64,000 nucleotides of DNA from Sphingobium sp. Cam5-1 (lineage in GTDB: Bacteria > Pseudomonadota > Alphaproteobacteria > Sphingomonadales > Sphingomonadaceae): positions 1 through 64,000 of the forward strand of contig NZ_CP065141.1 in the NCBI RefSeq assembly GCF_015693305.1. The letters are read 5' to 3'. Below are positions 25,619 through 33,784 of the stretch, piece after piece. Both the position numbers and the translations under genes were made by a program. Position 1 is the stretch's first letter, and each line of letters opens with the position of its first letter. Under the pieces are notes generated by a model. The model ran no database searches and was not told where the DNA came from. It saw only the letters and a list, made by a program, of their open reading frames with translations.

Positions 25619-25969
25619 ATGACCGACATTCCGTTGGCAACGATTCTTCGGATCAACGCCGCACGCACCATTCCGCTCGCTCGCTATGAGGAAGAGGGCA
25701 ATTTTGACCGCTTCGGCTACATCAAAGACCTTGCCGAAAATCATGGCGCTGACCTTCCCGCCGTCATCGAGATTGCCGACCTACTAGGACCGGATGAAGA
25801 TTTTGACGGCCTTGTGACCACCATCGAGGACGCCGCCGAGGGCTTCGGCTTTGGTGCTCTTATCCTCGGGGGGCGTGAGCATGGGCCAGGAGCTTATGAC
25901 GCCCGCGCAGATTGCGGATATTTGCGACGGCCGAGACAAGGCCATAGCCCTTTGGCTCGGCCTCTATGA
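25619..25969 (+). pseudogene. Small hypothetical protein, copy A, frameshifted near its end
   Basis: Identical to the intact copy at 27652 for 85 codons (MTDIPLATILRINAAR... GALILGG). A run of six instead of seven G at 25868-25873 then changes the frame, adding about 31 unrelated residues and reading deep into the next gene. Only the last residue and stop are lost, so the body of the protein is unaffected. This may be a sequencing error in a homopolymer. Family unknown; it is coupled to the methyltransferase gene. Confidence 0.7.
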
Positions 25970-27332
25970 CACCTACCATGCAACCCGCGACGAGGCGGCG
26001 CGCCTGACCCTTGGCGGCCCACTATCGCTGTCATGTGGCCGCGACTGGACCGAGGACACGTTGACTCGCGCTTTCATCCAGTCGCAGCCTATCGACCAGC
26101 GCGACAAGGAGACGGGAGCGCGCCAGACCATCGACGCACGCGACAATTTCGAGCGCGTCTTGACGCACACGATGGACCGCCGGTGCTGGGCGGCCCTCAT
26201 GGAGCAGCTGGGTTTCGACCAGCTGCTAGACCAGCAGGCCCGAAAGGAGTTTCATGACGGCTTGCGCGATGATCCCGTGCCGTTCACGCCCGACAACTGC
26301 GCCGCGACTTTCGGAAATATCTGGACCAACCGGCGCGACCTCTATTTGCGCGGCATCGCCAACGTCTTCGCCAAGCTGGATCGCCGCTTTCGCTCGCACA
26401 ACGGTTTCAAGATCGGCGCGCGTCTCATCATCGACCGCGCCTTGAACGAATGGGGATCATGGGACCGATACGAGCGCCGCGACACGTTGCGGGACGTGGA
26501 GCGCGTCTTTCTGGAACTGGACGAAAAGCCCCCTGTTTCAGAGGGCCACAGCATCGCCTCACAAGTTGCCGATGCTGCGCGCGTGCGCGGATCGCTGCCA
26601 ACGGTGATCGAGGGCGACTATTTCCGAGTTCGCGTCTTCAAGAATGGCAATCTGCACATATGGTTCGAGCGTGACGACCTTTTGCAGAGTGTGAATCTGT
26701 TGCTCGCGGAATATTACGGCGAGGCTATCGGTGACGGCTATGAGACGACCGAGGCAGAAGCGGCCCCGGCCTATCATATCACGCCCGCCAAGAATTTCGG
26801 CGCGTTCATGACTTCTCCGGAGATCGCCGCCCAGGTCATCGAACATGCGAGAATCAGCAAAGGCCAGCGCGTTCTAGAGCCTAGCGCGGGAAAGGCCGCG
26901 CTCGCTTCGGCCGCACGCAACGCCGGTGCCGATGTAACTTGCGTGGAGCTGCAACCCGGCTTCGCCCATGAGCTACGGGTAATCCATGGCTTTGCCGATG
27001 CGATCGAGGGCGACTTTCTCGCACTGGACCCGGCCCATTATGCACCGTTCGACGCAGTGATAATGAACCCGCCTTTTGATCGAGGCCGCGACTGTGACCA
27101 TGTGCGCCATGCCCTCGCCTTTCTCAAACCGGGAGGCGTGCTGGTGGCGATCATGAGCGCGCGGGCAGAGTATGGCGAGGATCAGCGCCACAAGGCGCTA
27201 CACCGCATGATCGCCGGTTGCGAGGCGATCTATTTTCACGGTCGTAAATGGATCGACCTTCCCCCCGGTTCTTTCGCCCACGCTGGAACCAACGTGAACA
27301 CCGTTTTGCTTGCGATCCGCAAGCCGGGTTGA
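25881..27332 (+). CDS. DUF4942 protein with C-terminal methyltransferase domain, copy A
   Basis: This 483-residue protein has an N-terminal DUF4942-like region (about 1-235) and a C-terminal class I SAM-dependent methyltransferase (about 300-483) with VLEPSAGKAALA (SAM-binding motif I), VTCVELQ (motif II) and AVIMNPPFDRG, the NPPF catalytic motif of amino-methylating DNA/RNA enzymes. It most likely methylates adenine in DNA and could mask restriction sites on the plasmid. ATG 25881 is used; GTG 25875 overlaps the stop of the small gene in the intact copy. The protein is identical to copy B. Confidence 0.85.
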   Translation: MGQELMTPAQIADICDGRDKAIALWLGLYDTYHATRDEAARLTLGGPLSLSCGRDWTEDTLTRAFIQSQPIDQRDKETGARQTIDARDNFERVLTHTMDRRCWAALMEQLGFDQLLDQQARKEFHDGLRDDPVPFTPDNCAATFGNIWTNRRDLYLRGIANVFAKLDRRFRSHNGFKIGARLIIDRALNEWGSWDRYERRDTLRDVERVFLELDEKPPVSEGHSIASQVADAARVRGSLPTVIEGDYFRVRVFKNGNLHIWFERDDLLQSVNLLLAEYYGEAIGDGYETTEAEAAPAYHITPAKNFGAFMTSPEIAAQVIEHARISKGQRVLEPSAGKAALASAARNAGADVTCVELQPGFAHELRVIHGFADAIEGDFLALDPAHYAPFDAVIMNPPFDRGRDCDHVRHALAFLKPGGVLVAIMSARAEYGEDQRHKALHRMIAGCEAIYFHGRKWIDLPPGSFAHAGTNVNTVLLAIRKPG

Positions 27333-27338
27333 TCGGTG

Positions 27339-27364
27339 CAGGCGGTGGCAGCTGCCACCGCCTG
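27339..27364. repeat. Palindrome site 6, 26-bp perfect dyad
   Basis: GGTGGCAGCTGCCACC core with five extra complementary bases per side, 7 bp after the methyltransferase stop codon of copy A. Confidence 0.88.
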
Positions 27365-27373
27365 TCCTGGCGC

Positions 27374-27651
27374 AGATTGAGGCGGCAAGCCGCCGCGCTG
27401 ATCTGGCGCGTTTTGGGGCCTGTTCCTGCCCCCTGCCGCAAGGGCTAGACCGTCTCCGCCGCTGCGCGGCTCCGCTTGGCGATCAGGCGGGTTTCCCCGC
27501 CCTTCCTTCGCTACGCTCCGTGCAGGACGGGTGATCCCCCTCCCCCCTGATCGGCCCTGATTTGCGGCATTCCCCGGCCCTGCTCGCCGCTGGGCAGAAG
27601 TCGATGACCCGTCATCGCCTTCGGCTCCATTCTAGGCAGGGAAAACAGCAC
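27374..27651 (+). repeat. Repeated leader type II, copy B (hybrid)
   Basis: Its first roughly 100 bp match copy C (GGGCTAGACCGTCTCCGCC), while the part near the gene matches copy A (CCCTGATTTGCGGC). This mosaic is what an unequal crossover between leaders A and C would leave. Confidence 0.88.
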
Positions 27652-27912
27652 ATGACCGACATTCCGTTGGCAACGATTCTTCGGATCAACGCCGCACGCA
27701 CCATTCCGCTCGCTCGCTATGAGGAAGAGGGCAATTTTGACCGCTTCGGCTACATCAAAGACCTTGCCGAAAATCATGGCGCTGACCTTCCCGCCGTCAT
27801 CGAGATTGCCGACCTACTAGGACCGGATGAAGATTTTGACGGCCTTGTGACCACCATCGAGGACGCCGCCGAGGGCTTCGGCTTTGGTGCTCTTATCCTC
27901 GGGGGGGCGTGA
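27652..27912 (+). CDS. Small hypothetical protein, intact copy B
   Basis: This 86-residue acidic protein (YEEEGNFDRFGYIKDLAENHGADLPAVIEIADLLGPDEDFDGLVTTIEDAAEGF) is probably alpha-helical. Its stop TGA (27910-27912) overlaps a GTG and lies just before ATG 27915 of the methyltransferase gene, so the two are translationally coupled. It may be a partner protein of the methyltransferase; no family recognised. The leader supplies the ribosome-binding site (AGGGAAAA). Confidence 0.65.
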   Translation: MTDIPLATILRINAARTIPLARYEEEGNFDRFGYIKDLAENHGADLPAVIEIADLLGPDEDFDGLVTTIEDAAEGFGFGALILGGA

Positions 27913-27914
27913 GC

Positions 27915-29366
27915 ATGGGCCAGGAGCTTATGACGCCCGCGCAGATTGCGGATATTTGCGACGGCCGAGACAAGGCCATAGCCCTTTGGCTCGGCCTCTA
28001 TGACACCTACCATGCAACCCGCGACGAGGCGGCGCGCCTGACCCTTGGCGGCCCACTATCGCTGTCATGTGGCCGCGACTGGACCGAGGACACGTTGACT
28101 CGCGCTTTCATCCAGTCGCAGCCTATCGACCAGCGCGACAAGGAGACGGGAGCGCGCCAGACCATCGACGCACGCGACAATTTCGAGCGCGTCTTGACGC
28201 ACACGATGGACCGCCGGTGCTGGGCGGCCCTCATGGAGCAGCTGGGTTTCGACCAGCTGCTAGACCAGCAGGCCCGAAAGGAGTTTCATGACGGCTTGCG
28301 CGATGATCCCGTGCCGTTCACGCCCGACAACTGCGCCGCGACTTTCGGAAATATCTGGACCAACCGGCGCGACCTCTATTTGCGCGGCATCGCCAACGTC
28401 TTCGCCAAGCTGGATCGCCGCTTTCGCTCGCACAACGGTTTCAAGATCGGCGCGCGTCTCATCATCGACCGCGCCTTGAACGAATGGGGATCATGGGACC
28501 GATACGAGCGCCGCGACACGTTGCGGGACGTGGAGCGCGTCTTTCTGGAACTGGACGAAAAGCCCCCTGTTTCAGAGGGCCACAGCATCGCCTCACAAGT
28601 TGCCGATGCTGCGCGCGTGCGCGGATCGCTGCCAACGGTGATCGAGGGCGACTATTTCCGAGTTCGCGTCTTCAAGAATGGCAATCTGCACATATGGTTC
28701 GAGCGTGACGACCTTTTGCAGAGTGTGAATCTGTTGCTCGCGGAATATTACGGCGAGGCTATCGGTGACGGCTATGAGACGACCGAGGCAGAAGCGGCCC
28801 CGGCCTATCATATCACGCCCGCCAAGAATTTCGGCGCGTTCATGACTTCTCCGGAGATCGCCGCCCAGGTCATCGAACATGCGAGAATCAGCAAAGGCCA
28901 GCGCGTTCTAGAGCCTAGCGCGGGAAAGGCCGCGCTCGCTTCGGCCGCACGCAACGCCGGTGCCGATGTAACTTGCGTGGAGCTGCAACCCGGCTTCGCC
29001 CATGAGCTACGGGTAATCCATGGCTTTGCCGATGCGATCGAGGGCGACTTTCTCGCACTGGACCCGGCCCATTATGCACCGTTCGACGCAGTGATAATGA
29101 ACCCGCCTTTTGATCGAGGCCGCGACTGTGACCATGTGCGCCATGCCCTCGCCTTTCTCAAACCGGGAGGCGTGCTGGTGGCGATCATGAGCGCGCGGGC
29201 AGAGTATGGCGAGGATCAGCGCCACAAGGCGCTACACCGCATGATCGCCGGTTGCGAGGCGATCTATTTTCACGGTCGTAAATGGATCGACCTTCCCCCC
29301 GGTTCTTTCGCCCACGCTGGAACCAACGTGAACACCGTTTTGCTTGCGATCCGCAAGCCGGGTTGA
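27915..29366 (+). CDS. DUF4942 protein with C-terminal methyltransferase domain, copy B
   Basis: Identical in protein sequence to the copy at 25881: DUF4942-like N-domain, SAM-binding VLEPSAGKAAL, catalytic NPPF at about residue 395. Having two identical copies doubles dosage and also makes the segment prone to loss by recombination. The start is ATG 27915, with GTG 27909 as an alternative that overlaps the preceding stop. Confidence 0.85.
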   Translation: MGQELMTPAQIADICDGRDKAIALWLGLYDTYHATRDEAARLTLGGPLSLSCGRDWTEDTLTRAFIQSQPIDQRDKETGARQTIDARDNFERVLTHTMDRRCWAALMEQLGFDQLLDQQARKEFHDGLRDDPVPFTPDNCAATFGNIWTNRRDLYLRGIANVFAKLDRRFRSHNGFKIGARLIIDRALNEWGSWDRYERRDTLRDVERVFLELDEKPPVSEGHSIASQVADAARVRGSLPTVIEGDYFRVRVFKNGNLHIWFERDDLLQSVNLLLAEYYGEAIGDGYETTEAEAAPAYHITPAKNFGAFMTSPEIAAQVIEHARISKGQRVLEPSAGKAALASAARNAGADVTCVELQPGFAHELRVIHGFADAIEGDFLALDPAHYAPFDAVIMNPPFDRGRDCDHVRHALAFLKPGGVLVAIMSARAEYGEDQRHKALHRMIAGCEAIYFHGRKWIDLPPGSFAHAGTNVNTVLLAIRKPG

Positions 29367-29372
29367 TCGGTG

Positions 29373-29398
29373 CAGGCGGTGGCAGCTGCCACCGCCTG
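29373..29398. repeat. Palindrome site 7, 26-bp perfect dyad
   Basis: Duplicate of site 6, 7 bp after the second methyltransferase stop. Confidence 0.88.
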
Positions 29399-29407
29399 TC
29401 CTGGCGC

Positions 29408-29683
29408 AGATTGAGGCGGCAAGCCGCCGCGCTGATCTGGCGCGTTTTGGGGCCTGTTCCTGCCCCCTGCCGCAAGGGCTAGACCGTCTCCGCCGCTGCG
29501 CGGCTCCGCTTGGCGATCAGGCGGGTTTCCCCGCCCTTCCTTCGCTACGCTCCGTGCAGGACGGGTGATCCCCCTCCCCCCTGATCGGCCCCGTTTGCGG
29601 CATTCCCCGGCCCAGCGTCGCCCGCTTTCGGCAGAAGTCGATGACCCGTCATCGCCTTCGGCTCAATTAGGAAGGGAAAGCCC
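29408..29683 (+). repeat. Repeated leader type II, copy C
   Basis: Same leader family, diverging from A/B in the gene-proximal part (GGCCCCGTTTGCGG, AGCGTCGCCCGC, ATTAGGAAGGGAAAG), where it serves a different gene starting at 29684. Confidence 0.85.
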
Positions 29684-29932
29684 ATGAAAATCCGTATCTA
29701 CCGCCAGACCGAGCAGGACTTTGACCGGATCGAGATCGAGGGCGCGACCTTTGAAACCATCGTCAACCGGGCAGCGGTCGAGGGGTTTCAATGCAGCGGT
29801 TACAACAGCAATCCGAGCCAGCGGCTTGAGTTGCAGGGCGCACCGAAATTCAAGGGCATTTGCGGTCCTATGTGGGATGGCGATGCGATCCGCTACGAAT
29901 GCAGCGCCACCTATGCGGAGTTGAGCGCATGA
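29684..29932 (+). CDS. Small hypothetical protein
   Basis: This 82-residue protein (MKIRIYRQTEQDFDRIEIEG... FKGICGPMWDGD) looks like a small alpha/beta fold with two central cysteines. A GAAGGGAAAG site precedes the ATG within leader C, and the stop overlaps the next start by 4 nt. No family recognised; it begins the 29.7-31.7 kb operon. Confidence 0.6.
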   Translation: MKIRIYRQTEQDFDRIEIEGATFETIVNRAAVEGFQCSGYNSNPSQRLELQGAPKFKGICGPMWDGDAIRYECSATYAELSA

Positions 29933-30738
29933 GCGCTGCCCCCGCGATCCGCACGGCGCAGGCCGACGAGCTGGGCGACCAGATCATTGCCGCAGGCTTC
30001 GCGACAAGCGGCTTTCTGCTGGACATTAACGGGGCGCTTGATGTGCCCCGCGACTTTCCCCTTTCCGCACCGTGGAATCTGCCGTCGCGCCTGTTCCAAT
30101 TCCCCATCGAGGTTATCCGCGCAGAGCAGGACGAGCCGCGCAAGATCGGCCTTCGCCATCCTTTGCTTGCCGCCCATCCTTTCGTGCAGCACGTCGAGCG
30201 CGCGCTAGGGATCGAGATCGCCCGCGATGGCGTGACGAACCGCCACGGCTACAGCAACCGCGCTCATTCGCTCTGGCATCATGCGGTGGACCTTATCAGC
30301 GCCGGGAAATGGCGCGAATTGCTCGAAACGCAGGAGTTCACCGAACCACGCAACATCTTCAAGGCCGTTGCCTATGGCCTTCGCTACTCGCACCATGAGG
30401 ACAAGAGGGCGAGCGGTCATATCAACACCGCCGAGGCCCGCCAGATCATGCGCGCGATGGATGCCACCGAGCCGACCGACCGCGCCGCGCTGATCCTAAG
30501 CCTTTCCGCCCCGTCCCCGTGCAAGCAAGACCGCAGCGCCGAATATTGGGCGATCAACGCTCACGGCATCTGCGCCGAGGATGAGGCATGGGCCTTCATC
30601 GTCGGGATCGAGGACGGTTGGTTTTCCTATGACCGTGCCGGTTTCCTGCAATGGTCCCCCAAGGGCCGCGACCGCTACGCCGCAGGCGATAGCGCCAGCT
30701 TCACCGAGGCGAGCGGCCAGACCGCTTTCGCCTTTTGA
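29929..30738 (+). CDS. Hypothetical protein, 269 residues
   Basis: The start overlaps the previous stop (ATGA). Features include a segment resembling other plasmid hypothetical proteins (FATSGFLLDINGALDVPRDFP, WNLPSRLFQFPIEVIRAEQDEPRKIG quoted in part) and a Trp/His-rich middle (HSLWHHAVDLISAGKW). No catalytic signature, signal peptide or membrane segment is apparent. It is probably cytoplasmic and co-expressed with its neighbours. Function unknown. Confidence 0.6.
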   Translation: MSAAPAIRTAQADELGDQIIAAGFATSGFLLDINGALDVPRDFPLSAPWNLPSRLFQFPIEVIRAEQDEPRKIGLRHPLLAAHPFVQHVERALGIEIARDGVTNRHGYSNRAHSLWHHAVDLISAGKWRELLETQEFTEPRNIFKAVAYGLRYSHHEDKRASGHINTAEARQIMRAMDATEPTDRAALILSLSAPSPCKQDRSAEYWAINAHGICAEDEAWAFIVGIEDGWFSYDRAGFLQWSPKGRDRYAAGDSASFTEASGQTAFAF

Positions 30739-30749
30739 GGGGATCGAGC

Positions 30750-31373
30750 ATGGCGCGCCATTGCATCCGAGAACCCCGCTACGTTCCCCCGGTGCAACGC
30801 ATCGGGGAACAACCCGACCTGTTCGGAGGCCCGACCCTTTCCCATGTTGCCGAGCGCAAGGGACCACCGAAAGGCTGGCAGCGCCAGTTGCAGAAATGGG
30901 GCCGCTGCACCGTCATTGCTGATCTTGAGTCCGCCCCTTTGCCTGCCATCAACCCGGCCCCGTCCCCGGCTCCGGTTTTCCTTGTCGCTTGCGTTGCCGC
31001 GAAGCTGGACCGCCCCGCCCCGGCTCGCGATCTTTACGCATCGCCATGGTTTCGGAAGGCTCGCGCCTATGTCGAACGGCAGGAAGGGCAATGGTTCATC
31101 CTGTCCGCAAAGCATGGCCTGATCGCGCCGGAAACCGTGATCGCGCCTTATGACGAGACGCTAGGCGCGATGAAGGCAAGCGCGCGCCGCCTTTGGGGCG
31201 TGCGCGTGATCGAGGCGATGGCCGATCAGATTGATGCCGCCGCGCCGCTGATCGTTCTCGCAGGCCGGCACTATCGCGATCCTTTGTGGCCGCAAATCGA
31301 GCGGCGCGCATCCGCGCCGATGGAAGGGCTTGGAATCGGCCAGCAACTCGCTTGGCTCGCTCAAAAATGGTGA
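30750..31373 (+). CDS. DUF6884-like protein
   Basis: This 207-residue protein has a C-terminal half that carries VFLVACVAAKLDRPAPARDLYASPWFRKARAYVE and WFILSAKHGLIAPETVIAPYDETL (in pieces of 20 or fewer: VFLVACVAAKLDRPAPA; LSAKHGLIAPETVIAPYDET). This is the pattern of DUF6884 proteins: a Cys followed by Lys, and the SAKHGL motif. Such domains occur on phages and plasmids and in deazapurine DNA-modification neighbourhoods; the biochemical role is not established to my knowledge. A GGGGATCGAG region lies upstream of ATG 30750. Confidence 0.65.
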   Translation: MARHCIREPRYVPPVQRIGEQPDLFGGPTLSHVAERKGPPKGWQRQLQKWGRCTVIADLESAPLPAINPAPSPAPVFLVACVAAKLDRPAPARDLYASPWFRKARAYVERQEGQWFILSAKHGLIAPETVIAPYDETLGAMKASARRLWGVRVIEAMADQIDAAAPLIVLAGRHYRDPLWPQIERRASAPMEGLGIGQQLAWLAQKW

Positions 31374-31425
31374 TGGAGTGCAGCTTGCCGTCAGGCGGTT
31401 TGAGACCGTAAATCGACCTGTGACT

Positions 31426-31704
31426 ATGGACGCCCCCAAAGAACCCTTGTGGACGCAAGATCAGGCCATTGCCTATGAGGCAGCGCTTGAGGCGATCAAT
31501 GACGTGATCGCCGGTTACAGCGAACAAATCGCACTGGAACAGGACCGTCAGAAGCCAGATGCAGCGCGTATCTCGTGGCTTGAAATGCGGACGGATCATG
31601 CGTCCGCAACCAGCCATGCCCTTACCGTCACCGATGATGAGAATGTCCGGCAAGCACTGCTGGAATACAGCGCCATGGTGCGGGCGAGGGAAGCCCCAAG
31701 GTAG
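31426..31704 (+). CDS. Small helical hypothetical protein
   Basis: This 92-residue, acidic, helix-rich protein (QDQAIAYEAALEAINDVIAGYSEQIALEQDR) has an uncertain start: ATG 31426, or GTG 31420 or 31378 with little ribosome-binding support. It follows the DUF6884-like gene by 50 bp. No family recognised. Confidence 0.5.
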   Translation: MDAPKEPLWTQDQAIAYEAALEAINDVIAGYSEQIALEQDRQKPDAARISWLEMRTDHASATSHALTVTDDENVRQALLEYSAMVRAREAPR

Positions 31705-31785
31705 CGGTCTGCCCTTCGGGCAGGCGTTGATTTGTTAAATCCCCCCGTCAGTGTCTTCCTAGCATGAGGGACGCACCAGGCCGCA

Positions 31786-31868
31786 TCAAGGATCGGCGGT
31801 CCCCCCAATTTGCTACGCAAATCGGCTCCCCCACCGCCCGCTAGCGCGGCCGCTTCGCGGTCCCTGAC
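31786..31868 (+). repeat. Repeated leader type III, copy 1 (83 bp)
   Basis: Nearly identical to 32401-32483. It contains the inverted pair ATTTGC/GCAAAT, a C-tract (CTCCCCCACCGCCCGC) and GCGGCCGCTTCGCGGTC. It lies 58 bp before a gene start with an AAGGAGG site. The flanking 31705-31785 has no gene. Confidence 0.85.
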
Positions 31869-31925
31869 CCGACCCGGCGCGACCCTCCCCTTGGCCTTGC
31901 CAATTCCGGCAACAAGGAGGTTGTT

Positions 31926-32243
31926 ATGTCTCATCGTCTGTTCGCCCAGCTGGCTTTCGAGCGCGCGCTTGGAAATGCTGCGATCGACGCCCTGAGAAAT
32001 GCGGTCAACGATAAGGACCATTTTGAGGCCGAAAGCATGTGGCCGAAAGATCCGATGTTCATCGGCAAAACGAGCGCCGACATTGAGGCTGTGTCCGACG
32101 AGCTGGCGCAGATCATTGCGGATCGCATCAATGATGTGCTGGACGGTCCCGGCATCCGCAACATTGAGCGCGGCGAGTGTTTCGACCCGCAGCTTGTCGC
32201 CCTTGTCCTTGAGGCCAAGGCGAAGCGCGGTCAGTCCGGCTGA
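31926..32243 (+). CDS. Hypothetical protein, 105 residues
   Basis: This small protein (MSHRLFAQLAFERALGNAAIDALRNAV... DELAQIIADRINDVLDG) is probably all-helical. An AACAAGGAGG ribosome-binding site is well placed. Leader III copy 1 lies upstream and a good terminator directly downstream, so it is a single-gene unit. No family recognised. Confidence 0.65.
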   Translation: MSHRLFAQLAFERALGNAAIDALRNAVNDKDHFEAESMWPKDPMFIGKTSADIEAVSDELAQIIADRINDVLDGPGIRNIERGECFDPQLVALVLEAKAKRGQSG

Positions 32244-32250
32244 CGCCGGA

Positions 32251-32275
32251 GGGGCGGGCATGGCCCGCCCCTTTT
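32251..32275 (+). terminator. Rho-independent terminator
   Basis: 9-bp stem GGGGCGGGC/GCCCGCCCC with a 3-nt loop followed by TTTT, 8 bp after the stop of the 31926 gene. Confidence 0.75.
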
Positions 32276-32400
32276 CGCCCGTTGGGCAAAACCGATGATC
32301 TCGGTGCTACATGGAGCGGGGGGCGGGGCATCGAACCCCGCCCCCCGCAATCTCTTCTCTCTGTGTGTCGAGGCATTTTGGCATGGGTGCGCGCCAGCTT

Positions 32401-32483
32401 TCAAGGATCGGCGGTTCCCCCAATTTGCTGCGCAAATCGGCTCCCCCACCGCCCGCTGACGCGGCCGCTTCGCGGTCCCTGAC
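32401..32483 (+). repeat. Repeated leader type III, copy 2 (83 bp)
   Basis: Second copy of 31786-31868 with four or so substitutions, 58 bp upstream of the gene at 32541, i.e. at the same distance as copy 1. The stretch 32276-32400 in front holds no gene that I see. Confidence 0.85.
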
Positions 32484-32540
32484 AGCCGGCGCCGGTGCCC
32501 ATGCCGGGTGTCTCCCGTCACCAACGAGAAGGAGAACCGG

Positions 32541-32762
32541 ATGCACATCAAATTGTTTAGAGCACTGAAAGCGGCTAATCTGTCCGACGACGCCGCAGCG
32601 GAAGTTGTAGAGGCTATTGAGGAGTATATCGCCGTGAAGGTTCAGGAGGCGAACAAGGGAATCGAAAGCAAGCTGACGGCACAAACTTGGGTCATCGGCA
32701 GCGTCGGTTTCGTCCTCGCAGTCATCGGCCTTGCGCCCGCTTTCATCAAACTGTTCCAGTAA
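32541..32762 (+). CDS. Small membrane-anchored coiled-coil protein
   Basis: This 73-residue protein has an N-terminal helical part (LKAANLSDDAAAEVVEAIEEYIAVKV) that may form a coiled coil and a C-terminal transmembrane helix (WVIGSVGFVLAVIGLAPAFI). The layout recalls small DUF1640/CCDC90-type proteins. AGAAGGAGAA precedes the ATG and a textbook terminator follows. Function unknown; an envelope-located plasmid accessory protein is possible. Confidence 0.65.
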   Translation: MHIKLFRALKAANLSDDAAAEVVEAIEEYIAVKVQEANKGIESKLTAQTWVIGSVGFVLAVIGLAPAFIKLFQ

Positions 32763-32765
32763 GAC

Positions 32766-32793
32766 AAAGGGAGGCTTCGGCCTCCCTTTTTTT
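32766..32793 (+). terminator. Strong rho-independent terminator
   Basis: 10-bp stem AAAGGGAGGC/GCCTCCCTTT closed by a TTCG tetraloop and followed by a T run to 32793. Confidence 0.92.
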
Positions 32794-32824
32794 GCCGAAC
32801 CGCCCGATTGTCAGGAGGCGCAAA

Positions 32825-33085
32825 TTGATCGACTTCGCACAAGCACGGTTGGATATGTTCGAGAGCGGTGTATTCGGCCAGGGCAATGCTTTCTGGCGCT
32901 GGATCGCCACGGTCGAGGCGCGGCCCTATCTGGCCGCTTTCGCTGCCGATCGAGCACCTCCCAGCGAACGCGAGTTTTTCGCGGTCGATCTTGCCGCAGA
33001 GGATCTACTTGATTCCGATCACCTGGCCGAGCTGGCCCAGCAGATCGAGGCGACGCACGGGGGGCGCCATACGCGCCAGGGTTAG
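32825..33085 (+). CDS. Hypothetical protein with TTG start
   Basis: This 86-residue acidic protein starts at TTG 32825, which has an AGGAGG site at optimal distance; an ATG at 32855 would be shorter. The sequence FGQGNAFWRWIATVEARPYLAAF is notably aromatic. Its stop overlaps the end of the convergent gene by 4 nt. No family recognised. Confidence 0.55.
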   Translation: MIDFAQARLDMFESGVFGQGNAFWRWIATVEARPYLAAFAADRAPPSEREFFAVDLAAEDLLDSDHLAELAQQIEATHGGRHTRQG

Positions 33086-33342
33086 CCGCGAGCAGCTTTG
33101 CGCTGTTGCTCCGCTACGTCGCGGATCATAGCTGCCCAGCATCCCAAAATCATGCCCTCTTCATTATCGACTTCGCTTGTCGCGACCGCATAGATACCCA
33201 GCAAGTTTGCGACCTCTTCCGTCTCGACAATGCCTTGGCGCGCAAGCAGGGTGGCAAAGATCGAGAGCGCTCCACCCATTGCCCGCACCAGTGGCGCATC
33301 TTGTGGCAGACGGTCAAATTCGGGGGGCGGGTTACTGGACAT
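33082..33342 (-). CDS. Hypothetical protein, partner of the XRE regulator
   Basis: This 86-residue protein (SNPPPEFDRLPQDAPLVRAMGGALSIFATLLARQG quoted in part; later EEGMILGCWAAMIRD) probably has two or three helices. It lies 32 nt downstream of the XRE regulator on the same strand and likely shares its promoter. Function unknown. Confidence 0.55.
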   Translation of the reverse strand: MSSNPPPEFDRLPQDAPLVRAMGGALSIFATLLARQGIVETEEVANLLGIYAVATSEVDNEEGMILGCWAAMIRDVAEQQRKAARG

Positions 33343-33374
33343 AGATCATTCCAATCAAAAAAAGCGACAGCCTT

Positions 33375-33632
33375 TCAGGACTGATCGTCTGAAATGCTAT
33401 CCTCTGCCAATAATTCGACAACCGATAATCTGAAAACACCGGCAAGGCTCTCCAAGGTATCAAGCGTGGGATTGCCTTGTCCCCGAACCATGTATGAAAT
33501 ATGCGACGCCGCAACGCCCGAGCGTTCGGACAACTCCCCTTGAGTTATGCCTAGCTTCTTTAGTTCGCGCGCAATGTTGGCCCCGAGCTGGGTCATCAAC
33601 GGCGATGTTCGTTTCAGGTATATGGTTGGCAT
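33375..33632 (-). CDS. XRE-family transcriptional regulator
   Basis: This 85-residue protein has a helix-turn-helix at about 15-70: LGANIARELKKLGITQGELSERSGVAASHISYMVRGQGNPTLDTL (Cro/CI-like; helices 2-3 around TQGELSERSG and ASHISYMVRG). It is divergent from the sigma-region-4-like gene at 33785 and probably binds the nested inverted repeats between them. ATG 33632 is chosen because sequence upstream lacks regulator character. It is likely autoregulatory. Confidence 0.8.
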   Translation of the reverse strand: MPTIYLKRTSPLMTQLGANIARELKKLGITQGELSERSGVAASHISYMVRGQGNPTLDTLESLAGVFRLSVVELLAEDSISDDQS

Positions 33633-33650
33633 CGTGTTCGCGTCCTTCTC

Positions 33651-33734
33651 GCTAGGCGCAGAATGTCGGCACAGGCAGCATGGCGCAATAGGGTTGCTCA
33701 AGCAACTAATTGCGCCATGGCTTTCGCGCCTAGC
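33651..33734. promoter_or_regulatory. Three nested inverted repeats in the divergent promoter region
   Basis: Outer arms GCTAGGCGC (33651-33659) and GCGCCTAGC (33726-33734); middle arms CATGGCGCAAT (33679-33689) and its exact complement (33709-33719); inner arms GTTGCT (33693-33698) and AGCAAC (33701-33706). All share nearly one centre. This is a likely operator cluster for the XRE protein, or a structured element for a recombinase. Confidence 0.7.
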
Positions 33735-33784
33735 GCAGATGGTATAGGTTACGCGCCATATGCATTGAGCGAAGGCATTCGCGT

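Larger units (their letters stand above)
25441..29507 (+). repeat. Tandem direct duplication, unit about 2,033 bp
   Basis: Positions 25441-27473 repeat at 27474-29507, essentially base for base. The one difference noticed is six versus seven G residues (25868-25873 against 27901-27907). Each unit holds the small gene, the DUF4942-methyltransferase gene and a palindrome. The middle leader is a hybrid of the first and last leaders, which places the crossover in the 82 bp shared by all three. Confidence 0.92.
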
